Positions 48,668 to 56,797 of a stretch of DNA of 64,000 bases are shown here, piece after piece. The notes under the pieces are model-generated. The model saw only the letters and a program-made list of their open reading frames with translations. It was not told the origin of the DNA and made no database searches. The translations under genes and the position numbers were made by a program. This stretch comes from Candidatus Poribacteria bacterium (lineage in GTDB: Bacteria > Poribacteria > WGA-4E > WGA-3G). The stretch's first letter is position 1. Each line of letters starts with the position of its first letter. Where the stretch lies: assembly GCA_009841255.1 (NCBI GenBank), contig VXMD01000082.1, positions 1 to 64,000 on the forward strand, given 5' to 3'.

Positions 48668-48695
48668 TTGAATTTGCTTTTTATAATTATATATT
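48668..48695 (+). promoter_or_regulatory. Possible promoter of the antisense small gene
   Basis: TTGAAT (48668-48673), 16-base spacer, TATATT (48690-48695) on the plus strand. A hairpin AAGGGTGAT/ATCACCCTT (48711-48730) follows in the leader. Confidence 0.45.
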
Positions 48696-48791
48696 GTATA
48701 ACTGCCCGAAAGGGTGATAAATCACCCTTCCCATAGGATATAAAACCCTATAATATAAAAACCACCAAGTTTTATAAGGGAGGCAAAAGCC

Positions 48792-48974
48792 ATGAGAGAT
48801 AATCAAATCAAGACTACAACCGAAAATAATGAGTATGTATCGGCACGTGACAGCATGCTTGATAAATTACTCATTGAGGTTTTACAATTATTTCTAACAC
48901 ATAAAACTTATTTCGGTGAGACCGAAGATGTTAGAAATCTTTGTAAGTGCCTGATTGAAAAACTTTCAGACTAA
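48792..48974 (+). CDS. Small protein carried antisense inside the group II intron
   Basis: 60 residues, acidic, predicted helical (M-L-D-K-L-L-I-E-V-L-Q-L-F-L-T-H-K). GGGAGG lies ten bases upstream of the ATG, a strong site. The gene is inside intron domain IV, between the maturase stop and domain V, but runs in the opposite direction. A perfect inverted repeat ATGTGAAACA/TGTTTCACAT (48982-49019) follows its stop. No family recognised. Cargo genes in bacterial group II introns are rare, so this could also be a chance frame; the RBS and promoter-like boxes argue for a real gene. Confidence 0.5.
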   Translation: MRDNQIKTTTENNEYVSARDSMLDKLLIEVLQLFLTHKTYFGETEDVRNLCKCLIEKLSD

Positions 48975-48981
48975 AACCTTT

Positions 48982-49019
48982 ATGTGAAACATGTTATATT
49001 ACTATAATGTGTTTCACAT
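48982..49019 (+). terminator. Inverted repeat after the small intron gene
   Basis: ATGTGAAACA (48982-48991) and TGTTTCACAT (49010-49019) pair perfectly around an 18-nt AT-rich loop. Poor T-run, so a terminator role is uncertain. Confidence 0.4.
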
Positions 49020-49088
49020 GTTAACATAATACAATAATTATAAGTAAAAACCAACATAAATCGACACGCTTATTTACTTCGTGATAGA

Positions 49089-50753
49089 TTATTTACTGTG
49101 TAATTCCCAGTGGCATTCGGCGTGAATGAGCGTTAGGTTGCTATGGCTATTAGTCCCGCCTTCTGCCTTTGGTATGATGTGGTGGACGTGTAATTTATCA
49201 AGTGGCAATAAAGGATAGTTGCATTGTGTGCATTTCCCTTTTTGCTTTTTATAAAGTGATTTTCTATACTTCATAAATCTTTGACTCATTAATCGTTCAT
49301 CACGTTTTTGCCAGTATTCTCTATCGTCTTTACAATAGACCCTTACATCTTTTTTCACCTTTACATAATTTAGTATAGGTATATCTGATAGCCATAATAA
49401 AGTTGGATTATTACCAAATTCTCTTTTGTCTTTAGCAAGATATTTGTCTATAATCCAATCATCACTTTTATTGTGTCTCCGTCTACCCCATCGTAAAAGC
49501 GTGTGATATACATAGTAGTCAATTTTGTTATAACTGACTTTACTATTTGTATATCTATAGTAATTTCCCCACCCTCTCAAGATTGGATTCAGCCATTTAA
49601 TAAGTTCTTCTTGTGGTAAAACAATAGACTTTTTGACTGCTGTTCTTATGGAGGCACGCAAGTTTTTAATCTTTTCTTTACTCGGTGTTATCAGCATGGT
49701 GTAATCACTTATATCTTTCGGGCTTGTTATTCCACGTCTAGGATATTTCCTAAACGTAAAACCTAGAAAATCAAAGCCGTCTTTGATATGAGTTATATGA
49801 GTCTTTTCTTCGGATAGCGTTAAGTTTATTGTCTTATTTAGAAACTCCGCTATATCATTTTTGATCTGTTTTGCTATTTGTTTGGATTTACACAGAATAA
49901 CAAAATCATCAGCATATCTTACCATTATGTTATCGGTGTGATGTCTGATGTAGTGGTCAAAAGTAGATAAGGCAACATTAGCAAGCATGGGCGATATTAC
50001 CCCACCTTGCGGTGTTCCCTGTGTGCTTTTTAGCGTTCTGCTTCTGTCAACAATTTTGCTTGTGAGCATTTTTCTAATAATGTGTATAGCATATATCGGA
50101 ATTTCCCAAGTTCGTAGGACTCTTAATATATGGTCGTGTGATATGTGGTCAAAACATGACTTTATATCGCCTTCCACGATGTAGCGTCTACGATCTTTTC
50201 TATTCAGACACACATATAACATCATCATAGCGTCTTGACAACTTCGTTTTGGTCTAAAGCCATAACTATCATTGTCAAGATGATACTCAACTATTGGGTC
50301 TAATGCTATTCGTAGAATTTCTTGGTTTATTCGGTCTTTCATGGTGGGTATACCAAGCGGTCTTTGTTTTCCATTTGATTTTGGAATATAAGTCCGTCTG
50401 ATAGCGTCAGGTTTCGATTTGATATTGATTTCCTTTAGAAGTCTATATCTTATCGCATTCTGATGTTTTTTGCTTGTTTGTGGTATTTTTATACCATCAA
50501 CTCCAGCAGTGTTTTTACCTTCGTTGAGATATGTTATTCTCCACACGGCAAGCACTTTTACCGCAAAAGAGCGTTCTGTTAAGATTGTAAAGATTGTGCG
50601 TATCTTTTTCTTATCGTTATTAGCAACCGCTTCGTCAAGTCTTTTCTGCATAGTCTCAACGTAGTTTTCACACTTTCGTATGTTTTCTATGCTGAAAATG
50701 TTGTCTACTATTTTGTCGCTGGCTATGTCTGCTTTACATGAGTTTTTAATCAT
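49089..50753 (-). CDS. ltrA: Group II intron reverse transcriptase/maturase with HNH endonuclease
   Basis: 554 residues. RT domain: Y-I-P-K-S-N-G-K-Q-R-P-L-G-I-P, Y-G-F-R-P-K-R-S-C, G-D-I-K-S-C-F-D and the catalytic Y-A-D-D-F-V-I. Maturase domain X around W-L-N-P-I-L-R-G-W-G-N-Y-Y-R-Y. The C-terminal HNH nuclease has C-T-Q-C-N-Y-P-L ... H-V-H-H-I-I-P-K-A-E-G-G-T-N ... C-H-W. All catalytic motifs are intact, so splicing and retrohoming may still work. Low-GC codon use compared with the host genes indicates recent acquisition. Confidence 0.95.
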   Translation of the reverse strand: MIKNSCKADIASDKIVDNIFSIENIRKCENYVETMQKRLDEAVANNDKKKIRTIFTILTERSFAVKVLAVWRITYLNEGKNTAGVDGIKIPQTSKKHQNAIRYRLLKEINIKSKPDAIRRTYIPKSNGKQRPLGIPTMKDRINQEILRIALDPIVEYHLDNDSYGFRPKRSCQDAMMMLYVCLNRKDRRRYIVEGDIKSCFDHISHDHILRVLRTWEIPIYAIHIIRKMLTSKIVDRSRTLKSTQGTPQGGVISPMLANVALSTFDHYIRHHTDNIMVRYADDFVILCKSKQIAKQIKNDIAEFLNKTINLTLSEEKTHITHIKDGFDFLGFTFRKYPRRGITSPKDISDYTMLITPSKEKIKNLRASIRTAVKKSIVLPQEELIKWLNPILRGWGNYYRYTNSKVSYNKIDYYVYHTLLRWGRRRHNKSDDWIIDKYLAKDKREFGNNPTLLWLSDIPILNYVKVKKDVRVYCKDDREYWQKRDERLMSQRFMKYRKSLYKKQKGKCTQCNYPLLPLDKLHVHHIIPKAEGGTNSHSNLTLIHAECHWELHSK

Positions 50754-51721
50754 GATATAAAGGTCTTTCCAGAATGAATTGTTGAAGGATTGACACTAAT
50801 CGGGCTTTGAAAAGAGTTTTGACGGGATTATCCACAAGCGTTATACATAATTTTTAACGTGATAAATGGTGGTCATAAATCACGTTAAAATTATGCTGTT
50901 TGCTTGACATGCATATTTGGAATATTGAGAATTACCCCTTTTCGGGGTTTTTCTCAGTATATACCAATTATTGTGAATTTTGCATGAAACCTGTGCATAA
51001 TTCTTAACTTTTTCCGATTTCCTCAACCTTATAGACTTACGAAAATGTGTATGCTCTGATGGATAAACAGATTAAGGTAGGCATGCTAATATGGTAATGA
51101 CTATTGCGAACCAAAGGAGAAGTTTTCTTTCATCTTCGCCTTCGGACGTTCCGAATAGCCATGCTATGAATAAACATGTCCACATGATTATCGTGGTTAT
51201 CAGCATTAAAGCCTTAAACATTTTGTGAGTCCACTTAGGTTCTATATGATTTCCCAAATGATAACTTGATATGTTGAATACTTAGTATTGTATCCGATAC
51301 TTTGTATCCGACACTCGTGTTGACGTTAGGATCAATCTTTACCCCTATGTTCTGCATCGCAGACTTATGCCTGTTATCCCAATCCAAGTAAGTATAACGC
51401 AGATTTACTTGATTATCAAAATAATTAATAGATTTTGATTTAGGCATTACGTTTTAGTGGATAAATCCACATCAAGACTACGTATTTAATTTAAAGAGGC
51501 TTACAATTATTCAACTTTCGCTTATCCATAGCCAACTTTGGTGGACGTTTACTCGGATTTTCATTGTTATTACTAACAATGAATTGTCTGATCCTTTCTC
51601 TCGCCTTGTCCCCTTGCTATTGCCCGTGATGTTTCCAGCACAAGATTTAGGGTAAACCATACACAGTTGGGATTGTGTAGCGGGTATTCTCCGCATGTAT
51701 CATTTGCTCATCATATCGCAC
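50754..51721. other. 5' region of the group II intron (domains I-III and start of IV)
   Basis: About 970 bases between the intron 5' end and the maturase start, longer than in many introns. It holds domain I sequence near 51500-51721. Two inverted repeats follow: CATAATTTT(T)AACGTGAT (50846-50863) against 50879-50895, and GAGAATTACCCC/GGGGTTTTTCTC (50927-50955). Two short overlapping frames are discussed separately. Confidence 0.6.
51072..51257 (-). CDS. Possible small membrane protein within the intron
   Basis: 61 residues with two hydrophobic segments (M-F-K-A-L-M-L-I-T-T-I-I-M-W-T-C-L-F-I and L-L-W-F-A-I-V-I-T-I-L-A-C) and a charged loop between them. Codon use looks protein-like, but no ribosome-binding site is visible and the region may be intron RNA structure instead. 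Confidence 0.3.
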   Translation of the reverse strand: MGNHIEPKWTHKMFKALMLITTIIMWTCLFIAWLFGTSEGEDERKLLLWFAIVITILACLP

Positions 51722-51808
51722 GCGTTAAATATTATAACATATCTTCAAAAGTTTGTCAACCATTTTTCAATTTTTTTCACAGACCTTAAAGCAATTTGAT
51801 TATAGCTC

Positions 51809-52285
51809 ATGAACCTGACAAAACATATAAACATAACGCTTTTAACAATTCCACTGTTTCTCGGCACAATATCTATCGGTATCACCGAAGAAGACGCAGA
51901 CCACGCACAAGCCGTAGCAGATGCGACGCGTGATGCACAAAACTATAACGCAATTTATTGGACGACCTCCGGTGCTCTTTCTATACCCGCATCTGTGCTT
52001 TTAGTTGGCACTGTGTTAGGGGGAGCCGATGTCATCTGGCTGCCCGGTGTCTGTATATGTTGGGGTACACTTCCTACAGCCGTCCTGCTCTCATCTCACT
52101 TCGTAGAGGTATCGCTACCGACGGAACGTCTCATCGGTAAATCACCAAAATATGTCTCTGCCTATATGAAGACCTATACGACGCGGGTAAAACGTAAAAG
52201 ACAAGCGCATGTTATAACGGGATCTGCAGCAGGATGTCTTGCAACGGGAGGCTTCTTTGTATGGCTATTGGACCTCCGTCTTTGA
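51809..52285 (+). CDS. Membrane protein of unknown function
   Basis: 158 residues. Signal-like N-terminus (I-T-L-L-T-I-P-L-F-L-G-T-I-S-I-G), an acidic alanine-rich stretch (residues 27-45), then hydrophobic segments S-I-P-A-S-V-L-L-V-G-T-V-L-G-G and H-V-I-T-G-S-A-A-G-C-L-A-T-G-G-F-F-V-W-L-L. No clear ribosome-binding site. It begins 87 bases beyond the intron 5' end on the opposite strand. No family recognised. Confidence 0.6.
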   Translation: MNLTKHINITLLTIPLFLGTISIGITEEDADHAQAVADATRDAQNYNAIYWTTSGALSIPASVLLVGTVLGGADVIWLPGVCICWGTLPTAVLLSSHFVEVSLPTERLIGKSPKYVSAYMKTYTTRVKRKRQAHVITGSAAGCLATGGFFVWLLDLRL

Positions 52286-52406
52286 ATCTTGCGAATGAGC
52301 AAAATTTTGTTCGATTCTCCAACGATTTGTGATAAAATCTAACCCAGAAATTTCCCAGTTTTCAGAAATCAATAATCCATGAACAGAAAAATAAAGGAGA
52401 ACAGAG

Positions 52407-53195
52407 ATGACTCGCTTTATAATCAGTTTAATCACCGTCGGCTTCATGTTCGCACACGTCAGCATCGCTGAAGTCGATCCGGGATCCATTGTCGGCGCGT
52501 GGTTGTTCGATGAAACGGGCGGAAAAGTCGCCAAAGATTCATCCGACAGCGGTAATGACGGCGACCTTGTCGGCGGTGCGAAATGGGTAAAGGGTAAATT
52601 CGGCAACGCCATTGAACTCAATGGTAAAGATGCTTGGGTCACTGTGCCAGAGATTGGACCGCTTGATGATTTTACACTCATGAAATGGTTCAATGCGACA
52701 GGCAGGGTCGGACTCTGGAGATGTTTCTTCAACCGCGACGGTTGGGCTGCCGGATATGTCCATTATCAATTCCGTCCGGACAACAAGATGGAAATGGCTA
52801 TTCACTCTAACAATCCCGTGCGGCACCCCGGGTGGCCGAATTCAGATTTCACAGCGGACAAGGACATCTTGGATAAATGGTTCCATCTCGCAGTCGCCTA
52901 TAGCAGCACCGATGAATTCGTTCGCGTCTACTTCGATGGTGAACTCGATGCTGAAGGTAAGTGGGGACCCTTGCCCGGAGAATTTGGACCCGGACGGATC
53001 GGCTCATGGGACGGTGGCGGAAGAGAGTGGGAGGGTCTGTTCGATGAAATGTTACTCTTCGATGTCGCACTGGAGGCAGAAGACATTCAGATGCTCATGG
53101 AAGAGGGATTAGAAGCCACGCTTGCTGTTGAACCCGCAGGTAAACTTACAACAAATTGGGGGGACCTTAAGTTAGGACGGACACACAGCAGATAG
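52407..53195 (+). CDS. Secreted LamG domain protein with WG tail (second)
   Basis: 262 residues. Signal peptide (M-T-R-F-I-I-S-L-I-T-V-G-F-M-F-A-H-V-S-I-A), then a LamG jelly roll: V-G-A-W-L-F-D-E-T-G-G, S-D-S-G-N-D-G-D-L-V-G-G, W-F-H-L-A-V-A-Y-S-S, V-Y-F-D-G-E-L and L-F-D-E-M-L-L-F-D-V-A-L. The end E-P-A-G-K-L-T-T-N-W-G-D-L-K matches the tails of the LamG protein at 10017, the lamin-tail protein at 13522 and the remnant at 53251. AAGGAG eleven bases before the ATG. Confidence 0.87.
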   Translation: MTRFIISLITVGFMFAHVSIAEVDPGSIVGAWLFDETGGKVAKDSSDSGNDGDLVGGAKWVKGKFGNAIELNGKDAWVTVPEIGPLDDFTLMKWFNATGRVGLWRCFFNRDGWAAGYVHYQFRPDNKMEMAIHSNNPVRHPGWPNSDFTADKDILDKWFHLAVAYSSTDEFVRVYFDGELDAEGKWGPLPGEFGPGRIGSWDGGGREWEGLFDEMLLFDVALEAEDIQMLMEEGLEATLAVEPAGKLTTNWGDLKLGRTHSR

Positions 53196-53250
53196 GCAGA
53201 AACGATAGATAATCTCCGATAGGCGCGCTCCGAGGCGCGCCTGGAGGACA

Positions 53251-53611
53251 TTACTCCTGCTTTAATCGTCCCCACAAGGTCGTCAGCAACACAGCACTTG
53301 GCTGAACAGGGAAAGCACGGCGCTCAGGGACCCATGCGGGGCCCCAATTCATAGAGAGTTCATCTGTCAATTGGCGAAGCTCACCATCCGCTGCGTTCAT
53401 AATATAGATAGCACTCGTCCCATTCTGCCGAGGTTCTCGGGCTTCAAACGTAATCCACTGACTGTTTAGAGACCAAACGGGATCCAACTCCCACTTCGGG
53501 GCGTCAGTCAACTGACGAATTTCTTCACCATTGAGGTCTGTGATAAAGAGATCAAAGGTATCTTCCCCCTCCGCATCGTCCCGTGTTAGCGTTGGCACTT
53601 CAAACTGTCTC
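53251..53611 (-). pseudogene. 5'-truncated PD40/TolB-like beta-propeller protein with WG tail
   Basis: About 115 residues remain: D-L-F-I-T-D-L-N-G-E-E-I-R-Q-L-T-D and I-Y-I-M-N-A-A-D-G-E-L-R-Q-L-T-D are two PD40 blades, and the end reads L-L-T-T-L-W-G-R-L-K-Q-E. In frame upstream there is a TGA just beyond 53611 and no start with a ribosome-binding site except GTG at 53598. The rest of the propeller and its signal peptide are missing. The break coincides with the change to AT-rich sequence at about 53610, so an insertion or deletion removed the 5' part. Confidence 0.8.
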
Positions 53612-53657
53612 GTTTGTCAAGTAAATCTTTGTTTAGTGTTTAAGCCTTCTTTTTAAT

Positions 53658-53686
53658 TTGACAACAAAATTAATTGGTGTTATATT
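53658..53686 (+). promoter_or_regulatory. Sigma70 promoter of the coiled-coil protein
   Basis: TTGACA (53658-53663), 17-base spacer, TATATT (53681-53686); start expected near 53693. AAGGAG at 53706-53711 precedes the ATG at 53718. Confidence 0.85.
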
Positions 53687-53717
53687 ATTAATATTACACT
53701 ATTAAAAGGAGTATATC

Positions 53718-53975
53718 ATGCCGGAGAATAGTGTTTTCAAAGATGCATATTCTACACCCACAGATAAACTTTTATCGAAAGTTAGTGTGTTAGAATCTAA
53801 AATTGATAATCTTAACGATAAGATTGATACTGAGGTTAGACATTTAAACGACAAGATTGACATCGAAGTTAAAAATCTTAGTGATAAGATTGATAACTCG
53901 CAAAAATGGACGATTGCTTACATTGCAGGTATAGTTGCGGTAGCAACAGCGATTTTAAAATTCTTCCCTGCTTAG
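53718..53975 (+). CDS. Small coiled-coil protein with C-terminal membrane anchor
   Basis: 85 residues. Residues ~25-60 are an 11-residue (hendecad) repeat: L-N-D-K-I-D-x-E-V repeated, then L-S-D-K-I-D. This is a parallel coiled coil. The last 20 residues (I-A-Y-I-A-G-I-V-A-V-A-T-A-I-L-K-F-F) form a membrane helix. Own promoter and ribosome-binding site, very AT-rich. Similar short coiled-coil/tail-anchor proteins exist in many bacteria and phages, but the function is unknown. Confidence 0.75.
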   Translation: MPENSVFKDAYSTPTDKLLSKVSVLESKIDNLNDKIDTEVRHLNDKIDIEVKNLSDKIDNSQKWTIAYIAGIVAVATAILKFFPA

Positions 53976-54004
53976 TAGACTTAAGTTTAATCAAATAAGT
54001 TATT

Positions 54005-55441
54005 TTATTTCACACCTACACGATTTCGCAACATTTTTTTAACTCTTTCAGATTTTATGGGAGGAATAAATCTTTGAGTAAACTTAGCCATTAGTCCTTG
54101 TTCAACAACAGATTTTGGATTTGAAAACGTCTCATAACCTATTAGTCCGCCTTTATATCGTCCCATTCCACTATATCCAACACCTCCAAAGCCCATTTCT
54201 TTAGCATCAGCATGCATTAATAAATCGTTTATTGTAACACCGCCGCTTGATGTATTATTTACTACTTGATTAATTTCTGTTTTATTTTTACCGAAAACAT
54301 AAAGTGCAAGCGGTTTAGGTTTAGAATTTATATACTGAATAGCGTCTCCTAATTTCTCGTATGTAAATATGGAAAGTATCGGTCCAAACACTTCATTTTT
54401 ACATACTTGAAGATGCTCAGGCGGATTCACAATAAGAGTTAATGGAATTTTTCGAGATGATTTATCCGGCACATTCTCATTCATGGGATTAGATTTTATC
54501 ACGCGACAGTTTTCTTTTATCGCTTCATCAATATATCCGGTAATTCTATCATAGGCACGATCATCTATGACGGACGTAAAGTCTTCGTTGTCTATGATAT
54601 TTGGATATGTTTCTTTAGCATTATCAAGAATATCTTGAATAAACACCTCTAAATGCTGTTTAGGTATCATTACATAGTCTCCAGAAATGCAGACTTGCCC
54701 TGCGTTCATAAGGCGAATTTTCATGATTTTTTCTGCAACCTCTGATATATTTGTATCTTCAAGTATGACACATGGCGATTTACCGCCCAATTCAAGTAAT
54801 GCAGGAGTTAAGTTTTCTGCACAAGCTGATAAGATTTTCTTTGCAACTTCTGAACCGCCTGTAAATACGAGTTTATCCCACGACAGAGAGGCAAAGAGAG
54901 CCGACACATTAACGTCGCCTATAACAGCGAACATTTCTTCGGGATTGAAATATTTAGATATTAAAGTTTTCATAAGATCAGCTGTTCTGGGAGTTGTTTC
55001 AGATATTTTTATCATAACACTATTACCCGCGGCAATAGCATCAACTGCAGGATCAAGTGCAAGACTTATTGGTGCATTAAATGGAGACATTATCCCCACA
55101 ACACCCAGTGGTTCATTGATTAAATATGATTTCTGACCTGTGAATGTTAACATACCGGATGATTTTTTCTTTTTTGTCATCCACGATTTTAAGTGTTTTT
55201 TCATGTGCTGAGCATGTGCAATTTGAGGAAAAATATCAGCAAGAAAAATTAAATCAGGATGTCGAGTTCCAAAATCCTCTTGCAAAGCTTTAGTAATTGA
55301 GTTTATATTTTCTCGGCACATGCATTGTATCCTTGTTAATCTATCAATTCTAACCTGATAGGGCGGTGATGCGGATGGAGAATATTTAGATTTTTGAAGT
55401 TCAAAGATTTCTTGTGCCTCATTGCAAATATACTTAGTCAT
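54005..55441 (-). CDS. Aldehyde dehydrogenase family protein (coniferyl-aldehyde-dehydrogenase-like)
   Basis: 478 residues. G-V-V-G-I-M-S-P-F-N-A-P and F-T-G-G-S-E-V-A-K are the NAD-binding blocks. E-L-G-G-K-S-P holds the general base Glu, and N-A-G-Q-V-C-I-S-G-D-Y-V the catalytic Cys. The N-A-G-Q-x-C-x-x-x-D-Y-V form is typical of coniferyl-aldehyde/fatty-aldehyde dehydrogenases. Much more AT-rich than the host genes, so probably acquired by transfer. Flanked by the coiled-coil gene and an insertion sequence. Confidence 0.92.
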   Translation of the reverse strand: MTKYICNEAQEIFELQKSKYSPSASPPYQVRIDRLTRIQCMCRENINSITKALQEDFGTRHPDLIFLADIFPQIAHAQHMKKHLKSWMTKKKKSSGMLTFTGQKSYLINEPLGVVGIMSPFNAPISLALDPAVDAIAAGNSVMIKISETTPRTADLMKTLISKYFNPEEMFAVIGDVNVSALFASLSWDKLVFTGGSEVAKKILSACAENLTPALLELGGKSPCVILEDTNISEVAEKIMKIRLMNAGQVCISGDYVMIPKQHLEVFIQDILDNAKETYPNIIDNEDFTSVIDDRAYDRITGYIDEAIKENCRVIKSNPMNENVPDKSSRKIPLTLIVNPPEHLQVCKNEVFGPILSIFTYEKLGDAIQYINSKPKPLALYVFGKNKTEINQVVNNTSSGGVTINDLLMHADAKEMGFGGVGYSGMGRYKGGLIGYETFSNPKSVVEQGLMAKFTQRFIPPIKSERVKKMLRNRVGVK

Positions 55442-55460
55442 TATTAGTTTTCCTTATATT

Positions 55461-56092
55461 TAGGACTTACGCAGCAGCGATTTATATCGCAGGAGATTTC
55501 AGTTGTTGACAAAGGTATTCAGAAAGTAATCCGTGTTTAACTTGATAAAGCGTTTTGCCTGTTTCATAAGCTTTGCGCATCAGGTGAATCCAAACAAGAA
55601 ACGCCGAAGCTCGGACGTGATCCAACTTCGATTTACCGTCGCCGTCTTTATCGTAGATACGATAATCTATCAACCAATACCGGTCTAACGAAGCATTGAC
55701 ATAGACGCACGTAACAATGGCAATCCCGTTGATAATACCGCCAGCAGTGCCGGAGGAGTGTCTTTGAGCAAGTGCTATCTTCTTGGCATAGCGTTTATCA
55801 AGGACGGTATCATCAAAGATAAGGTATCCATGGGGATCCAGCACCACGTCATTTTTGACATGTTCCCAAATCATACGCGGTGTGAGATGGGCTTCTAATA
55901 GATACCGATTGATCTGATCATGACTGAAGCACTCAGAATGTTCTGCGAAATGTGTGAGTGTATAGTTGATAGGGGTGCTGAGTAGATATTGACAATAATG
56001 TAGACGTGTCGGTTTCACCATTTTACGAACCTCCTCGCAGAACATATGACCCCTTCTATGAGGTTAGGTCAAACATTATTGCGTAAGTCCTA
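55461..56092 (-). mobile_element. Internally deleted insertion sequence with 13-bp terminal inverted repeats
   Basis: TAGGACTTACGCA (55461-55473) and TGCGTAAGTCCTA (56080-56092) are perfect inverted repeats 632 bp apart. Between them is one shortened transposase reading frame. No clear target duplication is visible. Related single ends occur at 50-62 and 60405-60415. Confidence 0.85.
55482..56045 (-). pseudogene. Transposase, N- and C-terminal parts joined (internal deletion)
   Basis: 187 residues. L-I-F-D-D-T-V-L-D-K-R-Y-A-K contains the first catalytic Asp block of an IS4/IS701-like DDE transposase, and D-Y-R-I-Y-D-K-D-G-D-G-K-S-K-L-D-H-V continues normally. Then V-W-I-H-L-M-R-K-A-Y and Y-Q-V-K-H-G-L-L-S-E-Y-L-C-Q-Q-L follow at once; this resembles the extreme C-terminus of the same family. 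About 150-200 middle residues with the remaining catalytic acids are missing, while the frame is intact. It cannot be an active enzyme, but the ends could still be moved by a complete copy elsewhere. Confidence 0.8.
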
Positions 56093-56101
56093 TCCTATTA
56101 A

Positions 56102-56734
56102 TTAAAAAAGAGTCAACTGTGGAATTTCGACCGCCTCTTGTAACTTTCGCATCGCTTCGGCGATATCGTCGACAAGGACTTGCCGGAGTGCCGTAAAATT
56201 CTCACCCTCCTGCCGTAGGACATACGCAGGGTTAAACGTCGCCATTGCGAACGGAGCATACGTGGTATCTGTAAACCAGACACCCCGTTCTTCTGTAATG
56301 CGAAAACTACGATGGATAAGCGCTTTCGCGGCAGGCGCGCCCATACACAAAATCACCGAAGGTTGCATCACAGTCAACTCCCCATCAAGCCATTTGGAAC
56401 ACGCCTTAATCTCTGACACCTTGGGTGGACGGTTTTTCAACACATCTCCTTTAAAACTTGCGGCACGACACTTAATGATGTTCGTGAGCCAGACATCCTT
56501 ACGCGTTAACCCATTCGCATCCAAAACATCATCAAGCATATCCCCAGCAGGACCTGAAAACGGAAGTGCCGTCCGATTATCAGCCGCAGAGGGTCCCTCC
56601 GCAACAACCGCTAACTTTGCGGTGGCATCGCCGCTACCGAAAACGACATTCGCACGGGTTTTTGCTAAATCACAAGCCGTGCAAACACTCGCTCGGGTCT
56701 TGAGGGATTGCATCTGTGTATGGACATTACTCAT
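56102..56734 (-). CDS. Uracil-DNA glycosylase, family 4-like (Fe-S)
   Basis: 210 residues. V-C-T-A-C-D-L-A-K-T-R-A-N-V-V-F-G-S-G gives the first two cluster cysteines, and I-I-K-C-R and K-A-C-S-K-W supply the others. The catalytic loop reads A-E-G-P-S-A-A-D-N-R-T-A-L-P-F-S-G-P-A-G where classical members have G-E-A-P-G-x-x-E-D. The second motif is F-N-P-A-Y-V-L-R, so the usual His is replaced by Asn. Removes uracil from DNA in the family; the two substitutions mean specificity or activity may differ. The insertion sequence ends ten bases downstream of its stop. Confidence 0.85.
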   Translation of the reverse strand: MSNVHTQMQSLKTRASVCTACDLAKTRANVVFGSGDATAKLAVVAEGPSAADNRTALPFSGPAGDMLDDVLDANGLTRKDVWLTNIIKCRAASFKGDVLKNRPPKVSEIKACSKWLDGELTVMQPSVILCMGAPAAKALIHRSFRITEERGVWFTDTTYAPFAMATFNPAYVLRQEGENFTALRQVLVDDIAEAMRKLQEAVEIPQLTLF

Positions 56735-56797
56735 CTTCTCACACTACGCTCTCCGAAAGAGGCGAGGTTAGAAACCTCGCCAGCGGAATCCATGAAA

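Larger units (their letters stand above)
48561..51721 (-). mobile_element. Group II intron (about 3.16 kb)
   Basis: Minus strand. The 5' end at 51721 reads GTGCGATATGATGAGC, matching the GUGYG rule. The next ~150 bases contain CCCAACTGTGTATGG and GGAAACATCACGGGCAATAG, which resemble domain I of chloroplast-like (CL) introns. The 3' end at about 48561 follows domain V (48603-48637) and domain VI (48565-48599). The bulged A of domain VI lies 8 bases from the end, and the intron ends AC. The last six bases of the 5' exon, TAACGC, pair with GCGTTA in domain I (51395-51400 on the plus strand), a good IBS1/EBS1 candidate. It carries a reverse transcriptase/maturase gene. Much richer in A+T than the host genes. 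Confidence 0.82.

Noticed and set aside
48440-48736. Plus-strand 98-codon frame
   Set aside because: Spans the intron 3' boundary, domain VI and domain V; its sequence is explained by RNA structure.
51235-51447. Minus-strand 70-codon frame in the intron
   Set aside because: Contains the candidate EBS1 of domain I, so it is more likely intron RNA; no ribosome-binding site.
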